Source: Leptobrachium leishanense (Eukaryota; Chordata; Amphibia; Anura; Megophryidae). From it: 64,000 bases of DNA. The position numbers were made by a program, and so were the translations under genes. Each line of letters starts with the position of its first letter. The stretch's first letter is position 1. The DNA lies in the NCBI GenBank assembly GCA_009667805.1, contig CM019066.1, positions 120,543,690-120,607,689 on the forward strand. Reading direction: 5' to 3'. The notes below the pieces were generated by a model. That model was not told where the DNA came from and ran no database searches. It was given only the letters and a program-made list of their open reading frames with translations. Of the stretch, positions 22,003 to 34,080 are shown piece by piece.

Positions 22003-22517
22003 GACTGCCACCATTTATATTTAGGAGCCAGGACATCAAGAAAAGCTAAGACCTGGGTGGTGAGAAAACAGAGAACCTTTATTTAGAACGGTGTCTGGAA
22101 CTGGTCCTCTCATCTGGTTGTACGTCCTACATATTTAATAACACCATCTGCGCGACAACTCTGCACCAGCATAAAGGCTTAGCATTGATGTGGAAAGAAG
22201 GGAGGTCAACCTAATTGACCATAAGCCAGAATAAGTAGAGCCAATTAACATCTTGTACACATGAGTGCAAAATCCTTTTTTTTATTGGGCTCTTGAAAAT
22301 GGTGTCTAATATACTGCACTATATGTATATACAGTATATATAACTTTATGTTTTATATCCCATCTCTGGATAATATCTGGAAGAGTGAATTGGGATCTGA
22401 CGTGCTGGTACAAAGACCATAAGTGGACATTATAAGGACTCTTCAAAAAAAATGGATTTATATTTTGTAATATTTTATTTTTTATATTTTTGAAATTTTA
22501 ATCTTTTACATCTTTGA
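22003..22517. other. No recognisable feature
   Basis: AT-rich sequence with no frame or repeat structure that I can support. Confidence 0.5.
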
Positions 22518-22973
22518 GGCCTGTGTCAGATGAATGCAGTGATCGCGTCCGTTTTGCCGCACAGTTTAACGTCCGTTGTAGCATAGAATCCCGATCAATA
22601 GAGATACACACACGAAGTACGTGCGCACACACAACGCACGTGGCACCGGACGCAATTTAGGCAAGAACGTAAAACTGCTAGAACGGACGTGCAGAGTGCG
22701 GCACGTCCACGTAGCGTTATGTGTGTGTGATGGAACGAAGTCAGACGGATCGCATTTGCGACGTCCAGCACCTTGAAGCACACAATGGCTTTTCATATCA
22801 TGTATCAATTTTTATCATTTTTCATATTAATTTTATTTCCCATAGTTCCCTTTTTTTTCTACGTCAGTCAAGAAAAACGGACCGTGTGGGGTCTACAGTA
22901 TCTTCCGCCAGTACGTCTGTCCGTTCTGCACGCACGCAGAGTGCGCTCAGAATGCGCTCGTCTGACATTAGCC
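22518..22973. mobile_element. Harbinger-like MITE (family C relative)
   Basis: The left end is GGCCTGTGTCAGATGAATGC. The right end in reverse complement is GGCTAATGTCAGACGAGCGC, followed by TTA at 22974-22976; the left flank is TGA, one mismatch from TTA. The interior is a CpG-rich imperfect palindrome around an AT-rich centre. Confidence 0.65.
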
Positions 22974-22976
22974 TTA

Positions 22977-23544
22977 TACTTTTACTGCACCACTTTTTGG
23001 TAAACTTATCATTTGGGTATTTTTATGAGATCTTTTGTATTGATATTTTTAATTATTTAATTTACTGTATTCTATCGTTAGGAAAGTGCCCACTTATATT
23101 TTTTTATCTAACCTTTATATTTATTTTATTTTATTGGAAATTAGGATAGCCGGCTAGTGCAGCTAGTTTGAAAATTCAATGTTTAGCTCTACAAGGGTGT
23201 AGGTGTTTGTTAGTATTCGGTTTGGTCTTAACGCCACGGCTCTTAACGCCACAGGTGTGCTATGCCATCCAAGCGGTGGATGGGCCTGAACCCCACATAG
23301 CATAGCATTCTGGTTTCTATGGCATGCCTCCCAGCTTTCTCCCCAGCCTGCCATGGGACAGCCTGAAGGCATGTTAACGAGGTAGGCGGGCAAGAGGAGT
23401 CAACAGAGACATGGTGTGTGTTATTATGCGCTGCAGGCTTTCAGAGCCACCAGCTGGGCACAACCCCCCCCCGACAGTAAGGGGTTGACATCTGAATGGA
23501 GAGAGTACCCTGGCTGTAATCCTTGAGTGAAGTGAAAATAAAGA
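22977..23544. other. No recognisable feature
   Basis: Contains two nearby TCTTAACGCCAC/GTCTTAACGCCAC words (23224-23252) but no larger structure. Confidence 0.45.
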
Positions 23545-23683
23545 TGAGCACCTCTCCAGTAAGTGTCCTTGGGCAAGACACCTAACGGAACATACTCGCC
23601 ACCCAGGACATACTTGAAAACAAGAGAAATCTCAATGTATCCTTCCTGGTAAAATCCTTTCTCTAAATAAATAAATAACTCAA
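23545..23683 (+). mobile_element. tRNA-derived SINE, copy S2 (5'-truncated)
   Basis: It starts in the body at GAGCACCTCTCCAGTAAG and runs through the full 3' domain to CCTTCCTGGTAAAATCC and an (ATAA)n tail. The tRNA head is absent, as expected for incomplete reverse transcription. Confidence 0.85.
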
Positions 23684-25955
23684 GTGGCTGTCTTGGCATA
23701 GGACCTATCACACCCTATAAAAGGTTTGCAATTCTGGGAAAAGTTCTATCATTTAACAAATTCTTGATTTCTGTATATGAAGGTTATACAGCATATTACC
23801 TAAAAAAAATCTGTGAAATTAGTGGCAAGAAAACCTTTCATGTTTCTTCCTTACAGTAGGAGCATGATGTAAACATGTGGAGGGTTTATATTATAATATG
23901 TCTGTATATGATCCACATTCCATACGTGCTAAAATAACATGGGCTACACGTTTTAATGTTTCAGATTTGAATGCTCACCAAATCTGTACTTAGATACAGG
24001 GTGAGCCCACTATACCGCATACTTTTTTTTATTATATTCTTAAGTCAAATTCCCTGTTTTATATGAAACCATCAATAAGTCAGACTATTCTGGTTCTGCA
24101 CAATGAATGCTGCAGAGAATATTTCAGTCTATTGGGTTTATAACATAACAATGAATTTTGACATCTATTGAAAAGCTGCTTTCACTCCTAACTCTAAGGG
24201 ATATGCACTAAATCTTCATATTATTCAGCGTTGGCGCTTCTGTTTCCCAAATAGATTTGCAATCAATCAACATCTAACTATTGTGCACATAGCCCCTTAG
24301 TACACTGATTGCAGGGCAAGGTGATGTCATTCGCTGTAAAGAGAAAAAAAAAGGGGGGTTACACTCATAGTGTCAATTTAGAATTTAAAGTATAATTGGC
24401 AGTGCAAAAATGAATACCTAAAGGTGGGTCTAAAACATATCAAAAATCCTATCAAATAGGATGAAGCTAGCTCCCAACAGAAAAAACTGTACTTTCTATG
24501 CTAATCAATATTCACTGCGCACAATGGTGCAAAAAGCTACATTATGTATAAAAATGTAATACACAATGACTAACCAGCTAAACCCACGTAGACATTAAAA
24601 TACATCTTCTTCAGTGGCTCAATTAATGACCACTAAGATCCTATACTTGATATTTATTAATACCTTAAAGTCAAACCATGCATATATTACTCAGATACCA
24701 CTGAGCCGTGTCTTATAATGAGCAAAATGATACAAGGGTGAATGCAATATTGATATAATGCAAATGAAGAGGAGCAAAATGTGCAATAAATCTGTTATAC
24801 ATAACCAGAGGTCTGTTGCAAGGCTTGACCTTACTCATTAACTTATTGGCTTCATGACATTGAATTGTATGTTGAGTGTGTGGGCCATGAAATCTGTAAC
24901 AGGGATAAGGTCTGCTGTATGGTAAGTCCAATAAATGAGGTCTTTCTTCAGAAGGTGAAATAAAGAGTAAACAGCAGAATGTGTGATTTTGGCAGATAGG
25001 ATATGACATGACATATGAAATTTATGTTAAAGAGAGAAATGTCCTTATAATGTGGGAAAACTTTGATATTGTATAGAAACAGCAAGCAGCATCCAAATTA
25101 GTAGTTATAAAATAGTTATAAATGTAATATTTATTTGTAATATTTTTGATACTGCGTGTAAAGAGTGATGCATGTACTTAGGGAACCACAGAAAATCCCT
25201 GTTTGTTCTTTAAAAATGATGCATAACATGTGTTGTTGCACCCAAAGAGAAAGAAAGAAATTACGGTTAAAGAAGAACCCAAGAAAGCTAATAAAATGTG
25301 CAGCCAATGGAAAAAAGCTGTTATTAAAGGGTCTTGGGAGTATAATATACCGTATTTTAGTAATCTTTAAGTGTGCTCAACTGATTTAATTGCTAATGTA
25401 TGCACTAAATAATTTGTTCTTTGCCTTTGTAAGTTCAGAGATCAGTGACTAAAACCCTAATGTCAACCGAAACCAGAAACTGTTGTGAGATTTATAATCT
25501 TAATTATTTCAAATATATAAATATTAAAACAAAATAATGAAAGGTGAACAGTTCCCTTAGATATTGAGATAATACTTGATATAAAGAAATTTGGAAACAT
25601 AAAAAAGTAAAATAAAAATAGTTAAATTGTTCAGGTTGAGCTATTTTATTCAGCTGAAGTGTCTCCATGTATGATTGTTTTTAGGTATCACAAATATAGT
25701 ATCATAAGCCCTTTGGGTATGCATAAGTACATGTTGTTCTCAATAACATCATTGTATTTATTGTTGTTTTTGTTTATTACTTCTTAATTGTTGCTGGTGG
25801 AACAATGAAAATATCTGCTTGGCTGGTTATAAGAACCTTAATGCAACTCCAGACTAGAACTATATTAGGCTGTTAAAATCCATCTAACAAAGAAAATTCA
25901 GTCCAAATTTTTTAATTTATGATAGAGGTAATTGTCAATTATATATATATCTATA
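23684..25955. other. No recognisable feature (2.3 kb)
   Basis: AT-rich DNA without recurrent modules. Open frames are short and show no known motif. Confidence 0.5.
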
Positions 25956-26053
25956 TTTTATGTAGATTAGGTAGGCTGTGTTAGTCCAGATGCCAAAATC
26001 ACGAGTATAGCAGTCTGTAGTAATTCATTTTTATTAGACTAACGTTACATTTA

Positions 26054-26092
26054 AGACAAGCTTTCAAGAGTGTTCCTCTCTTCTTCAGGTCT
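26054..26092 (-). ncRNA. Hammerhead-like motif of P2 (altered)
   Basis: On the minus strand: stem I AGAC (26092-26089) pairs with GTCT (26057-26054). Between them are CTGAAGA (26088-26082), an AGAG...CTCT hairpin with an extra T, GAAA, and a minimal AGCT in the stem III position. The order matches the hammerheads of P1 and P4, but stem I is only 4 bp and stem II is irregular, so activity is doubtful. Confidence 0.5.
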
Positions 26093-26389
26093 GGACGCTT
26101 TACTGACCAAAATCATAGAATTAAACTGTAAGACATTATCGGGCACACGGGTAGGGGTGTTAGATGTCGTAAATAGGCAAATGGTATGGTCAAAATGGGG
26201 GGGGGGGGAAACCATGAGGGATCTTAGGCCCATTAAACAACAGTGATAAGACCATGACAACTTGAAAGGAAAAAAAACCACAATCAGTAAAAACTGAAAA
26301 AGACACACAAGAAAAAAAAAGGAAAACCAAACCCAAGCCAGAATTCTGAATGTTATGTGACGTTATGGTAATGTGTTAAAAAGCCAGAA

Positions 26390-28180
26390 TCCACATTAAG
26401 TCCTTCTTTTATTTGTGTTAAAATATGTGATCATTTTCAATTCAAATATCTTGTGTTCACGGTAGTCTTTAAAATTTCCTTTGAGGATTTTAATTCTGAG
26501 GTTTTGGACAGAGTGGCCTGTTAGATTGGAGTGATGTCCCACCGGGTACAATATCTATTTTCCTGATGGTTCTTGATGGAGTGGCTGCACAGGTTCATCC
26601 TGAGATTTAGTTTAAGGCTAGTTTCACCACTATAGCAGCCCTTTTCACAGGCCGTGCACTATATTGGCAGATGTGCAGCGGTACGAACCCTTTATGTTGT
26701 ATGTGGCGTTGTTGTGCCAGGCAGTGCTGCTGTCATATATGTTGGCACAGTTTGCAGCGGGACTTGTAGCAGCATGTGGTCCCATTCTGTATGTCATCCT
26801 GTTCCTGAGTGAGTTTGCTGTGGACCAATTTTTGCTTCAGGTTTGGGGGTTGCTTGAATGCCAGTAAAGGGGGCTGTGGGAATATTTCTTTGAGCACAGG
26901 GTCCTCTGTGACCAGTGGCTGCAGATCTTTGATTTTGCGAATTCCCTTGAGTCGGGTTATAGGAAACAACTAGAGGGAACCATGTGGTGTTTTTCTTTTC
27001 TTTGTTGAGCAACAGCTGTTTGCAAGGTGTTTTCAGGGCCGATTCGATTTGTATTGAGATAGTCCATTCCATATAGCCCTTCTGCTGGAATGATGCAGAC
27101 AGCTTGCTCAGGTGTTCATCCCTGTCCCCAGTGTCCAAGCAGATTCAGTGGTAGCTGATGGCCTGGCTGTAGATGATGCCTTGTGGAGATGGGTCTGTCT
27201 GTGGGTTTCCTGTACACAGATGAGTGCAGCGTTGGCCGTTGGCAGCTGATATGGTACAGTCTAGGAAGCTCACATTGTGCTTGGAAAAATCCATCTTGAG
27301 TTTGATCGATGGGTGGAACATATTGAATGCCTTGTGAAAGTCTAGAAGGTGTTCCTCTCCTTCTGCCCATTTGATGAAAATGTCATCAATGTATCATAGA
27401 TATTTGTGTGGTTTGTGAGGGTGAGTGTTCAGGAACCTCTGTTCTAGATCAGCTATGAAAAGATTGGCGTATTGTGGTGACATTTTACTCCCCATAGCAG
27501 TCCCTGTCATTTTTAGGTAGCAGTTATTGTTGAAGCTGAAGTGGTTGTGTGTGAGCATAAATTCAATCAGCTTGGTAATTATTTCACCATCATATTTATA
27601 CGGAGTACTGTGGGAGGAGAGAAATTTTAGACTGGCATTGATTCCATCTTCATGTGGGATATTACTGTATAGGGATTCTACATCCATAGTAACCAATATA
27701 GTGTCAGCCGGTAGTGTCTGGATATCTCTGAGTTTGTTGAGAAAGTCTGTAGTGTCCTGTAAATAGCTGGCAGTGTTGGTTACTAAGGGTTTCAGGATAC
27801 CCTCTATAAGGCCAGAAATTTGTTCGGTAAGTGTGTCCATACCTGTGATAATGGGTCGTCCTGGGTTCCCGGGCTTGTGTATTTTGGGCAGCATGTAGAA
27901 AGTGCCCATGCGAGCATTGGAAGGCACCAGATTCTCCAATTCTTGCTATAGATGTTTGAGGAAGGACCTGATAAGTATGCCAAGTTGGGTTTTGTATTCT
28001 TTCGTTGGGTCTTGAGTCAATTTCTGGTTATAGTTTTCAATGGACAGTTGTTTGTCACCTTCTGCAATGTAGTCTTGGATGTTCATGACAACATGTGACG
28101 AAAGCCAATACTCAGGACCAGTAGATTCGCTGTTAACTCCGTCCTTGCCTTGGAGCACTGTGGGGTAGCATACCAGTTGA
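26390..28180 (-). pseudogene. PLE reverse transcriptase with GIY-YIG endonuclease, decayed
   Basis: RT landmarks on the minus strand in order: FYMLPKIHKPGNPGRPIITG (finger), DVESLYSNIPH, the GTAMGSKMSPQYANL block, then a TGA stop at 27393-27400 directly before YIDDIFIKWAEGEE (catalytic Asp pair). After several frame changes come a CKLCQHI cysteine segment near 26735 and, near 26620, LYSGETSLKLNLRMN. In the last of these the Ile of the GIY-YIG YIG triad has become Ser. PLE proteins join target-primed RT with this endonuclease. Multiple stops and shifts make this copy dead. Confidence 0.85.
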
Positions 28181-28599
28181 GGTGTCAGCCCTGGATGCAT
28201 TGAAGGCGGCTGCTCAGAATAAGCCGATCTGCTGGATGAAGCCAGTAACGCCGCTATTAAGAGTGCATCAATCCGATGCTTGTCTCTGCCTGGATCCAAG
28301 GACACCGAGGCTCTGTGAGAATAGCCCTTTATCCCTCCGCAGTCACTAGTCGAAACAAAAGTGTAGGTTGAAGGAAATCTATACAGTATACTTATATTCA
28401 GAATAGAAAATAATCATAAACAAAAATAGAATAAAAATGTCTTAAAAATAGAATTATAAAATGATATTAACCTTGTCAATAGAAGGCAATTGTTGAAACA
28501 AATGATCTTTCTGAATCAGTTGCTAATATCTTAGGTGCTAATATAATAAAAAATTACAGAGCAATTTCAATTATACAAACTTTATTGAGTCCATAGAAT

Positions 28600-28790
28600 A
28601 CATAGCATGCACTTGCGAGAAGGGAACCAGGAAGCAAAACGCTGCGATCGCGGAGAACAGCGAGGGAGCGTAGGGACAGGTAATGTATGCAGCCCGAGTG
28701 TGGCTCGGGGTTACCGGTTTCAGCACTGAAAGTTAACCCCGAGCCACACTCGGGAATACCGTCAGGGGTACATTACTGAAAACTTTAGTG
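28600..28790. mobile_element. Fragment of a TTAA-type MITE
   Basis: The words GAGAAGGGAACCAGGAAG, GGACAGGTAATGTATGCAGC and GTTAACCCCGAGCCACACTC, in the same order, match the complete TTAA MITE at 51221-51617. Only the right-hand half is present and no boundary duplication is visible. Confidence 0.65.
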
Positions 28791-29255
28791 TACGCACGCA
28801 TACGTGCGCACACGCGTAAAAACGCAAAAATACGCTGCCTGGATGCATCATGGTTTCATTCGGTTTTTTGCGCATGTTTACGCTACGCAAATACAGTCAG
28901 GTCCAGAAATATTGGGACATCAACACAATTCTAACATCTTTAGCTCTATACACCACCACAATGGAGTTGGAATGAAACAAACACAATGTGCTTTAACTGC
29001 AGACTGTCAGCTTTAATTTGAGGGTATGTACATCCAACTCAGGTGAACGGTGTAGGATTTACAGCAGTTTGCAGATGTGCCTCCCACTTGTTAAGGGACC
29101 AAAAGTAATAGGACAATTGGCTTCTCAGCTGTTCCATGGCCAGGTGTGTGATATTCCCTCATTACCCCAATTACAATGTGCAGATAAATAAAAGGCCCAG
29201 AGTTCATTTCAAGTGTGCTATTTGCATTTGGAATCTGTTGCTGTCAACTCTCAAG

Positions 29256-30737
29256 ATGAGATCCAAAGAGCTGTCACTATCAGTGAAGCAAGCCATCATT
29301 AGGCTGAAGAAACAAAACAAACCCATCAGATAGATATGAACATAAAAGCTCCAAGGGGGGGAAAAAAACATTCTCAGAACTGGAAATAGGTTAGAATTTG
29401 AAAGTATATTTAATTTTTATTATACAGATATTCCGAAAAACACAAATAATACAATGAATTACAACAACAATACAGTGTATATTAGAAACATATAAAATTG
29501 CACATAGATTGTTGTCTAGATTGATCTATGTGCAATTTTAAATGTTTCTAATATATTGTTGTTGTAATTCATTGTATTTGTGTTTTTCGGAATATCCGTA
29601 TAATAAAAATTAAATATACTTTCAAATTCTAACATTTCCAGTTCTGAGAAAGGTTTTTTTCCACCTTGGAGCTTTTATGTTCATATTCTAATGAGGGTTT
29701 AATCCCATCTGGTTAGAACGCTCTCTAAATTGTTCACCATCTCTTAGGAGATAGGTGAACTTTCTTTTCTTTGTTCCATCAGATAGATAGCAAGAACATT
29801 AGGCGTGGCCAAAACAACTGTTTGGAACATTCTCAAAAAGAAGGAACGCACTGGTGAGCTCAGCAACACAGACCATGGAAAACAACTGTGGTGGATGACC
29901 AAAGAATTCTTTCCCTGGTGAAGAAAACACCCTTCACAACAGTTGGCCAGATCAAGAACACTCTCCAGGAGGTAGGTGTATGTGTGTCAAAGTCAACAAT
30001 CAAGAGAAGACTTCACCAGAGTGAATACAGTGGGTTCACCACAAGATGTAAACCATTGGTGAGCCTCAAAAACAGGAAGGCCAGATTAGAGTTTGCCAAA
30101 CAACACCTAAAAAAGCCTTCACAGTTCTGGAACAAGATCCTATGGACAGATGAGACCAAGATCAACTTGTACCAGAGCGATGGGATGAGAAGAATATGGA
30201 GAAGGGAAGGAACTGCTCATGATCCTAAGCATACCACCTCATCAGTGAAGCATGATGGTGGTAGTGGCATGTATGGCTGCCAATGGAACTGGTTCTCTTG
30301 TATTTATTGATGATGTGATGCTGACAAAAGCAGCAGGATGAATTCTGAAGTGTTTCAGGCAATATTATCTGCTCACATTCAGCCAAATGCTGCAGAACTC
30401 ATTGGACGGCGCTTCACAGTGCAGATGGACAATGACTCAAAGAATACTGCAAAAGCAACCAAAGCGTTTTTGAAGGACATGTTTTTGAAGGGACATGAAG
30501 TGGAATGTTATGCAATGGCCAAGTCAATCACCTGACCTGAATCCCATTGAGCATGCATTTCACTTGCTGAAGACAAAACTGAAGGGAAAATGCCCCAAGA
30601 ACAAGCAGGAACTGAAGACAGTTGCAGTAGAGGCCTGGCAGAGCATCACCAGGGATGAAACCCAGCGCCTGATGATGTATATGCATTCCAGACTTCAGGC
30701 TGTGATTGACTGCAAAGGATTTGCAACCAAGTATTAA
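29256..30737 (+). pseudogene. Tc1/mariner transposase, interrupted
   Basis: It starts MRSKELSLSVKQAI as in copy 1. The frame is cut after KQNKPI by the inserted hairpin and resumes at 29789. Later parts keep KTPFTTVGQIKNTLQE, the first Asp (LWTDETKI), GTAHDPKH, the second Asp (MDNDSKNTAK, with the usual Pro-Lys-His altered to Ser-Lys-Asn) and SPDLNPIEHAF with the Glu. Frame changes occur near 30265, 30310 and 30480, the last with a short duplication of the FLKGH region. It ends FATKY at 30737. It is nonfunctional, but more complete than copy 1. Confidence 0.92.
29336..29775. mobile_element. 440-bp hairpin insertion with 13-bp TSD
   Basis: CCATCAGATAGAT occurs on both sides (29323-29335 and 29776-29788) and once in the uninterrupted transposase. 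The insert has two arms of about 160-170 bp (29338-29509 and 29524-29682) that are near-perfect reverse complements, a 14-base loop, and a 90-bp single-copy tail. One arm has an open stretch on the minus strand containing FYYTDIPKNTNTMNY. The long TSD argues against a cut-and-paste MITE and for target-primed insertion, possibly an inverted 5' stub of a PLE like the one at 1273-2510. Confidence 0.7.
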
Positions 30738-31409
30738 GAAGGGAAAGTTTGATTTATGATTATTATTCTGTCCCATTACCTTTGGTCCCTTAACAAGTGG
30801 GAGGCACATCTGCAAACTGCTGTAAGTCCTACACCGTTCACCTGAGTTGGATGTACATACCCTCAAATTAAAGATGACATTCTGCAGTTAAAGCACATTG
30901 TGTTTGTTTCATTTCAACTCCATTGTGGTGGTGTATAGAGCCAAAGATGTTAGAATTGTGTCGATGTCCCAATATTTCTGGACCTATGTGTATGGAGCTA
31001 TTTATTTGCATATGTTGCATAAAGTACAATATGCACGTACGCGCGTATACGCTCGTATGTGTGTATCAGTGTGAATGAGGCCATAGAGTGATACTCCCAA
31101 AGCACGAACAGTATGATATACATCATATTGTCACTCTCAAATGTGCATGAAGTCAACTGCATATCATATATGAAATGGACTGCCCGTTATCACAGATCTT
31201 CTAGAAATCCTCAAATGAAATAAACCTCAAAGGAAAGGGATAAATAAAACTGAAAGTGTAGACAGCCAGAAGCGATAAAGTATTTATTGCGTATACAATT
31301 TTAAAGATAAATAAGGCACATAGGAATCGTACATCACCCAGTCCACATTTTTCCATGCCAATTGGCCAATAAAAGACTCCACAATGCAGCTGAAATGGTT
31401 CCGGTGGGA

Positions 31410-31452
31410 ATGCTCTATGCGGTTCTTCCAAACTGAACTTTCTCAGGAGCAT
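31410..31452 (-). ncRNA. Degenerate hammerhead motif of P3
   Basis: Stem I ATGCTC/GAGCAT (31452-31447 with 31415-31410) is intact. The first core reads CTGAGAA instead of CTGANGA, GAAA is GAAC, and the stem III palindrome is CCGCAT instead of ACGCGT. Loss of conserved core bases predicts no cleavage. Confidence 0.6.
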
Positions 31453-31890
31453 GACCCCCCTCTCTGTCCTCCGTTCTTAAATACAGTGACAATAGATCAA
31501 TTAGTGCTAGAAATCGATCTCCACTGGCATGTCCTTGATTACATTCATCCACAAGGGCATCTCCACTAATGTGATCCTGAATCCAATATGGCGTACTAAA
31601 ACGCACATGCGCCGTTCACCTCTCGACGCCATCTTGGAAGCTGGCAAAGACCTGGTAGAACACGTGCCTGTGTGATGGAGACAAATCCCCTGGATGCCAT
31701 CTTGGAACATGGGAACATACCTCCGTGAGTCCATACATGAAAATCCTCCGGACTTCTTCCAAATTGAACCCACATAACCCATAACGGCCCTCAGTCCATT
31801 GTCCAGATTATAAAATGAAAATAAACAAAATTAATTCCATAACAAACATAAATTTATACACCCCATACAAACATAAAAATATGTAAAGGA

Positions 31891-33941
31891 GGGGCGGAGC
31901 TGACATCCACTGAGACCAGTTGCATTTTTCAGTGCTCTCCGGCTATTTACCTGACTTTTTGTGGATTTCTGAGCTTTTTACCGAATATTTTTAGCACCTG
32001 CAGCGGGTGATGCCCTACTGGACCTATCCCAGTATCCCGGAATGCGGTGAGAGGTCTGCTCGGCCTGGATGGCGGAGATACAGGAGAGTGAGGCCTATCG
32101 CGGCAGCCTACGCCTGGCGCCCATTTTGGTGGTTTTACCCTCAGCCGAGGTGCACCCAGTGATTTCACGGGATGGCTTCCCACTTTTCCATGGGCAAGAA
32201 GTCAGGGAAGAAGCCCCTACCACCGGAGGGCCCACGGCAGGAGGACATCCGAGACGCACTGGGTGAGATCAAATGCAAGAGGCAGGGAGAGCCCCACACA
32301 TACTTGTCTCCCACGACGAGCTCCTTGGATGAAGAGTACCCGTATTGGTTGGAGACCTCGGTGGTAGCGCGGCACTCACCCCGAACATCGGGGGCAGGTG
32401 GACGTCAGCGGCAGGCCCCAGCAGTCAGAAGACTCCAGTGGCATGCCGACTTGGGGCGTCTTCTGATCCTCCCGATCCTGTGGATTCTCTTCCAGCTGTC
32501 CCTGGGAAGCGGGGGGACGCGGGCCGCCTGTCTTTCACGAGGGAAGATATACGTGGCTTGCTGGGGGAGGCACTTGAAGAGATGAGGGCAGTGTGGCGTG
32601 CCGACTTTGCGGCCTTGACAATGGACCTGACGACTGTCAAAGTGTGGCTGGCGGCAGTCGAAGTTCAGGTTGAAGAGGTCGTGGTGAAACAGACACTCCT
32701 CGCGCCACAGGTGGAATCTCTACAGTCTCAGGTTGCGATGCTCACAGGAACAGTGGAGGCAGCTGAAAACAGTCATTGCCGGAGAAGAGTTTGTATCCGG
32801 GGGAAACCGGAGATGATGGCCGATGATGCCTTGCTACCATTAATTAATAAATTTGCGTCGCAGGTAATCGAGACGCCGACCGGGATTGTTTTTCAGAACG
32901 TTTTTCAGCTGCGGAAGGCGACTACGGCCCCGGTGGACTCCCCTCGTGATGTGGTGGCGGGGAACGAGGCCGATGAGCGTCATCTGATGTCGACTCCCGC
33001 AGCCCGAGCCCCAATCATTTTTGAAGATCTGTCTCTGTCATTATTTAATGATCTCTCTTTTGTGACCACTGATTGCCCGGCGGCAATTTTGAGAAGTCTC
33101 TGTTTCTGAGGGGCTGTGGGGTTAGATATAGATGGGGGGTGGCTGGTTCTATGTACATAAATCATGACCACCTGTCTCACCTCGTGTCCACCCCTGAGGC
33201 GGCCTGGTCCCTGCTGCGCTCCTTGGGCCTCTCCCCTGCCCCGATGTCTCCCGGCCTTGTTCCCGGGGGTTCCTCTTCTCCGACGTTGGATCCGGGTTAG
33301 AATCGGACTTGGAATAGCCCAGCTCTGTGCTTTAGCCTAACTGGACTCTGTTACCTTTCAGTGTTCTCCCCTGTTCGTGGGTGTTTTTTCTTGTTTGATT
33401 TATCTCTTTCGCTGACCCATTATTATTGACCACATATGGCCCTACGAGGCCTTTTTATATTTGTGGAAATACCTTGCGAATATTATTGCTGCCCTGTAAG
33501 CTGTCTCCTTTTTTTTTTTTTTTTTTGGCACCTATGGGTTCCCCCAGAGAGAGCCCTTGCTGACTTGGCCCTCTGGGCACCCAGCCTTGTGCCATTTGTT
33601 TCCCCTGGCTTCCCGGGGTTCCCCAGACTCGCAGGAATATTCCAGGGATGGCACAATCCTGGCCTTTGCCACTAACCCTTGTTCAGTTTACTTTATCCCC
33701 CCCTTTATTTAACTAGATGCCTTTAGCAGACTTTTCCTTAGCTTATTGCTTTTTGATGTTTAGCAGTGCATATTTTTACTGTCAGATGACTTGATTTTTG
33801 GTTTATTTCATATCTATTGCTGTGTACTAGCTGAGTTCTGGCTTTACCGCGATGTATTCGACAATCTATGGAGGCCCTGCGAGGCCTATGCTATATGTCT
33901 GCTCTTTATCTGTCAATGCAATAACCATAAATAATTTAAAA
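31891..33941 (+). mobile_element. ORF1-only L1-like LINE, copy H2
   Basis: A 16-bp TSD, AAAAATATGTAAAGGA, lies at 31875-31890 and 33942-33957. It begins GGGGCGGAGCTGACATCC and ends in an A-run. The 2051 bp comprise a 5' UTR of about 280 bp, ORF1 and about 640 bp of 3' sequence with a T-run at 33511-33528. As in H1, there is no ORF2. It interrupts the 3' region of P3. Confidence 0.85.
32172..33300 (+). pseudogene. L1-type ORF1 protein, frameshifted
   Basis: Start at ATG 32172 (the MGKKSGKK following matches MGKKKTG of H1). The frame shifts, and from about 32520 it reads FTREDIRGLLGEALEEMRAV, a coiled coil (LTTVKVWLAAVEVQVEEVVV...), RRRVCIRGKPE at the RRM entry, DDALLPLINKFASQV, FEDLSLSLFNDLS, then a second shift near 33085 to GVRYRWG and the C-terminal STPEAAWSLLRSLGL, ending at 33300. 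Domain order is the same as in H1. Confidence 0.82.
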
Positions 33942-34080
33942 AAAAATATGTAAAGGAAAAATGAAAAGTGATCCATCACCTATTAAAACTAAAATAGGGA
34001 TAAGAATAAAATAAAAATATGCTCTGTTAAAATCCCATATTGGAATAGGGATCCCTACAAATTACTTTAGAAAGCAAGCC

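Larger units (their letters stand above)
25960..28310 (-). mobile_element. Penelope-like element P2
   Basis: Minus-strand PLE copy with RT and degraded GIY-YIG regions and a 3' end near 25960 that carries a hammerhead-like motif. The 5' limit is roughly where the coding similarity (…DYIAEGDKQLSIENYNQKL) fades into non-coding sequence above 28200. I find no clear TSD. Confidence 0.8.
28894..30990 (+). mobile_element. Tc1-like DNA transposon, copy 2
   Basis: The left terminus CAGTCAGGTCCAGAAATATT follows TA at 28892-28893. The right terminus is decayed (CCCAATATTTCTGGACCTATG) and followed by TA at 30991. It is the same family as copy 1 and keeps the left untranslated region missing there. A 440-bp hairpin element sits at 29336-29775. 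Confidence 0.92.
28791..31082. mobile_element. Harbinger-like MITE hosting Tc1 copy 2 (tentative)
   Basis: CpG-rich words (GTACGCACGCATACGTGCGC on the left, GTACGCGCGTATACGCTCG on the right) flank the Tc1 copy. The right end in reverse complement is GGCCTCATTCACACTGATAC, the style of other Harbinger-like ends here. I cannot define the left terminus. Confidence 0.4.

Noticed and set aside
22721..23149. A 142-residue plus-strand frame
   Set aside because: It crosses the end of a Harbinger-like MITE into AT-rich DNA and has no domain; probably chance.
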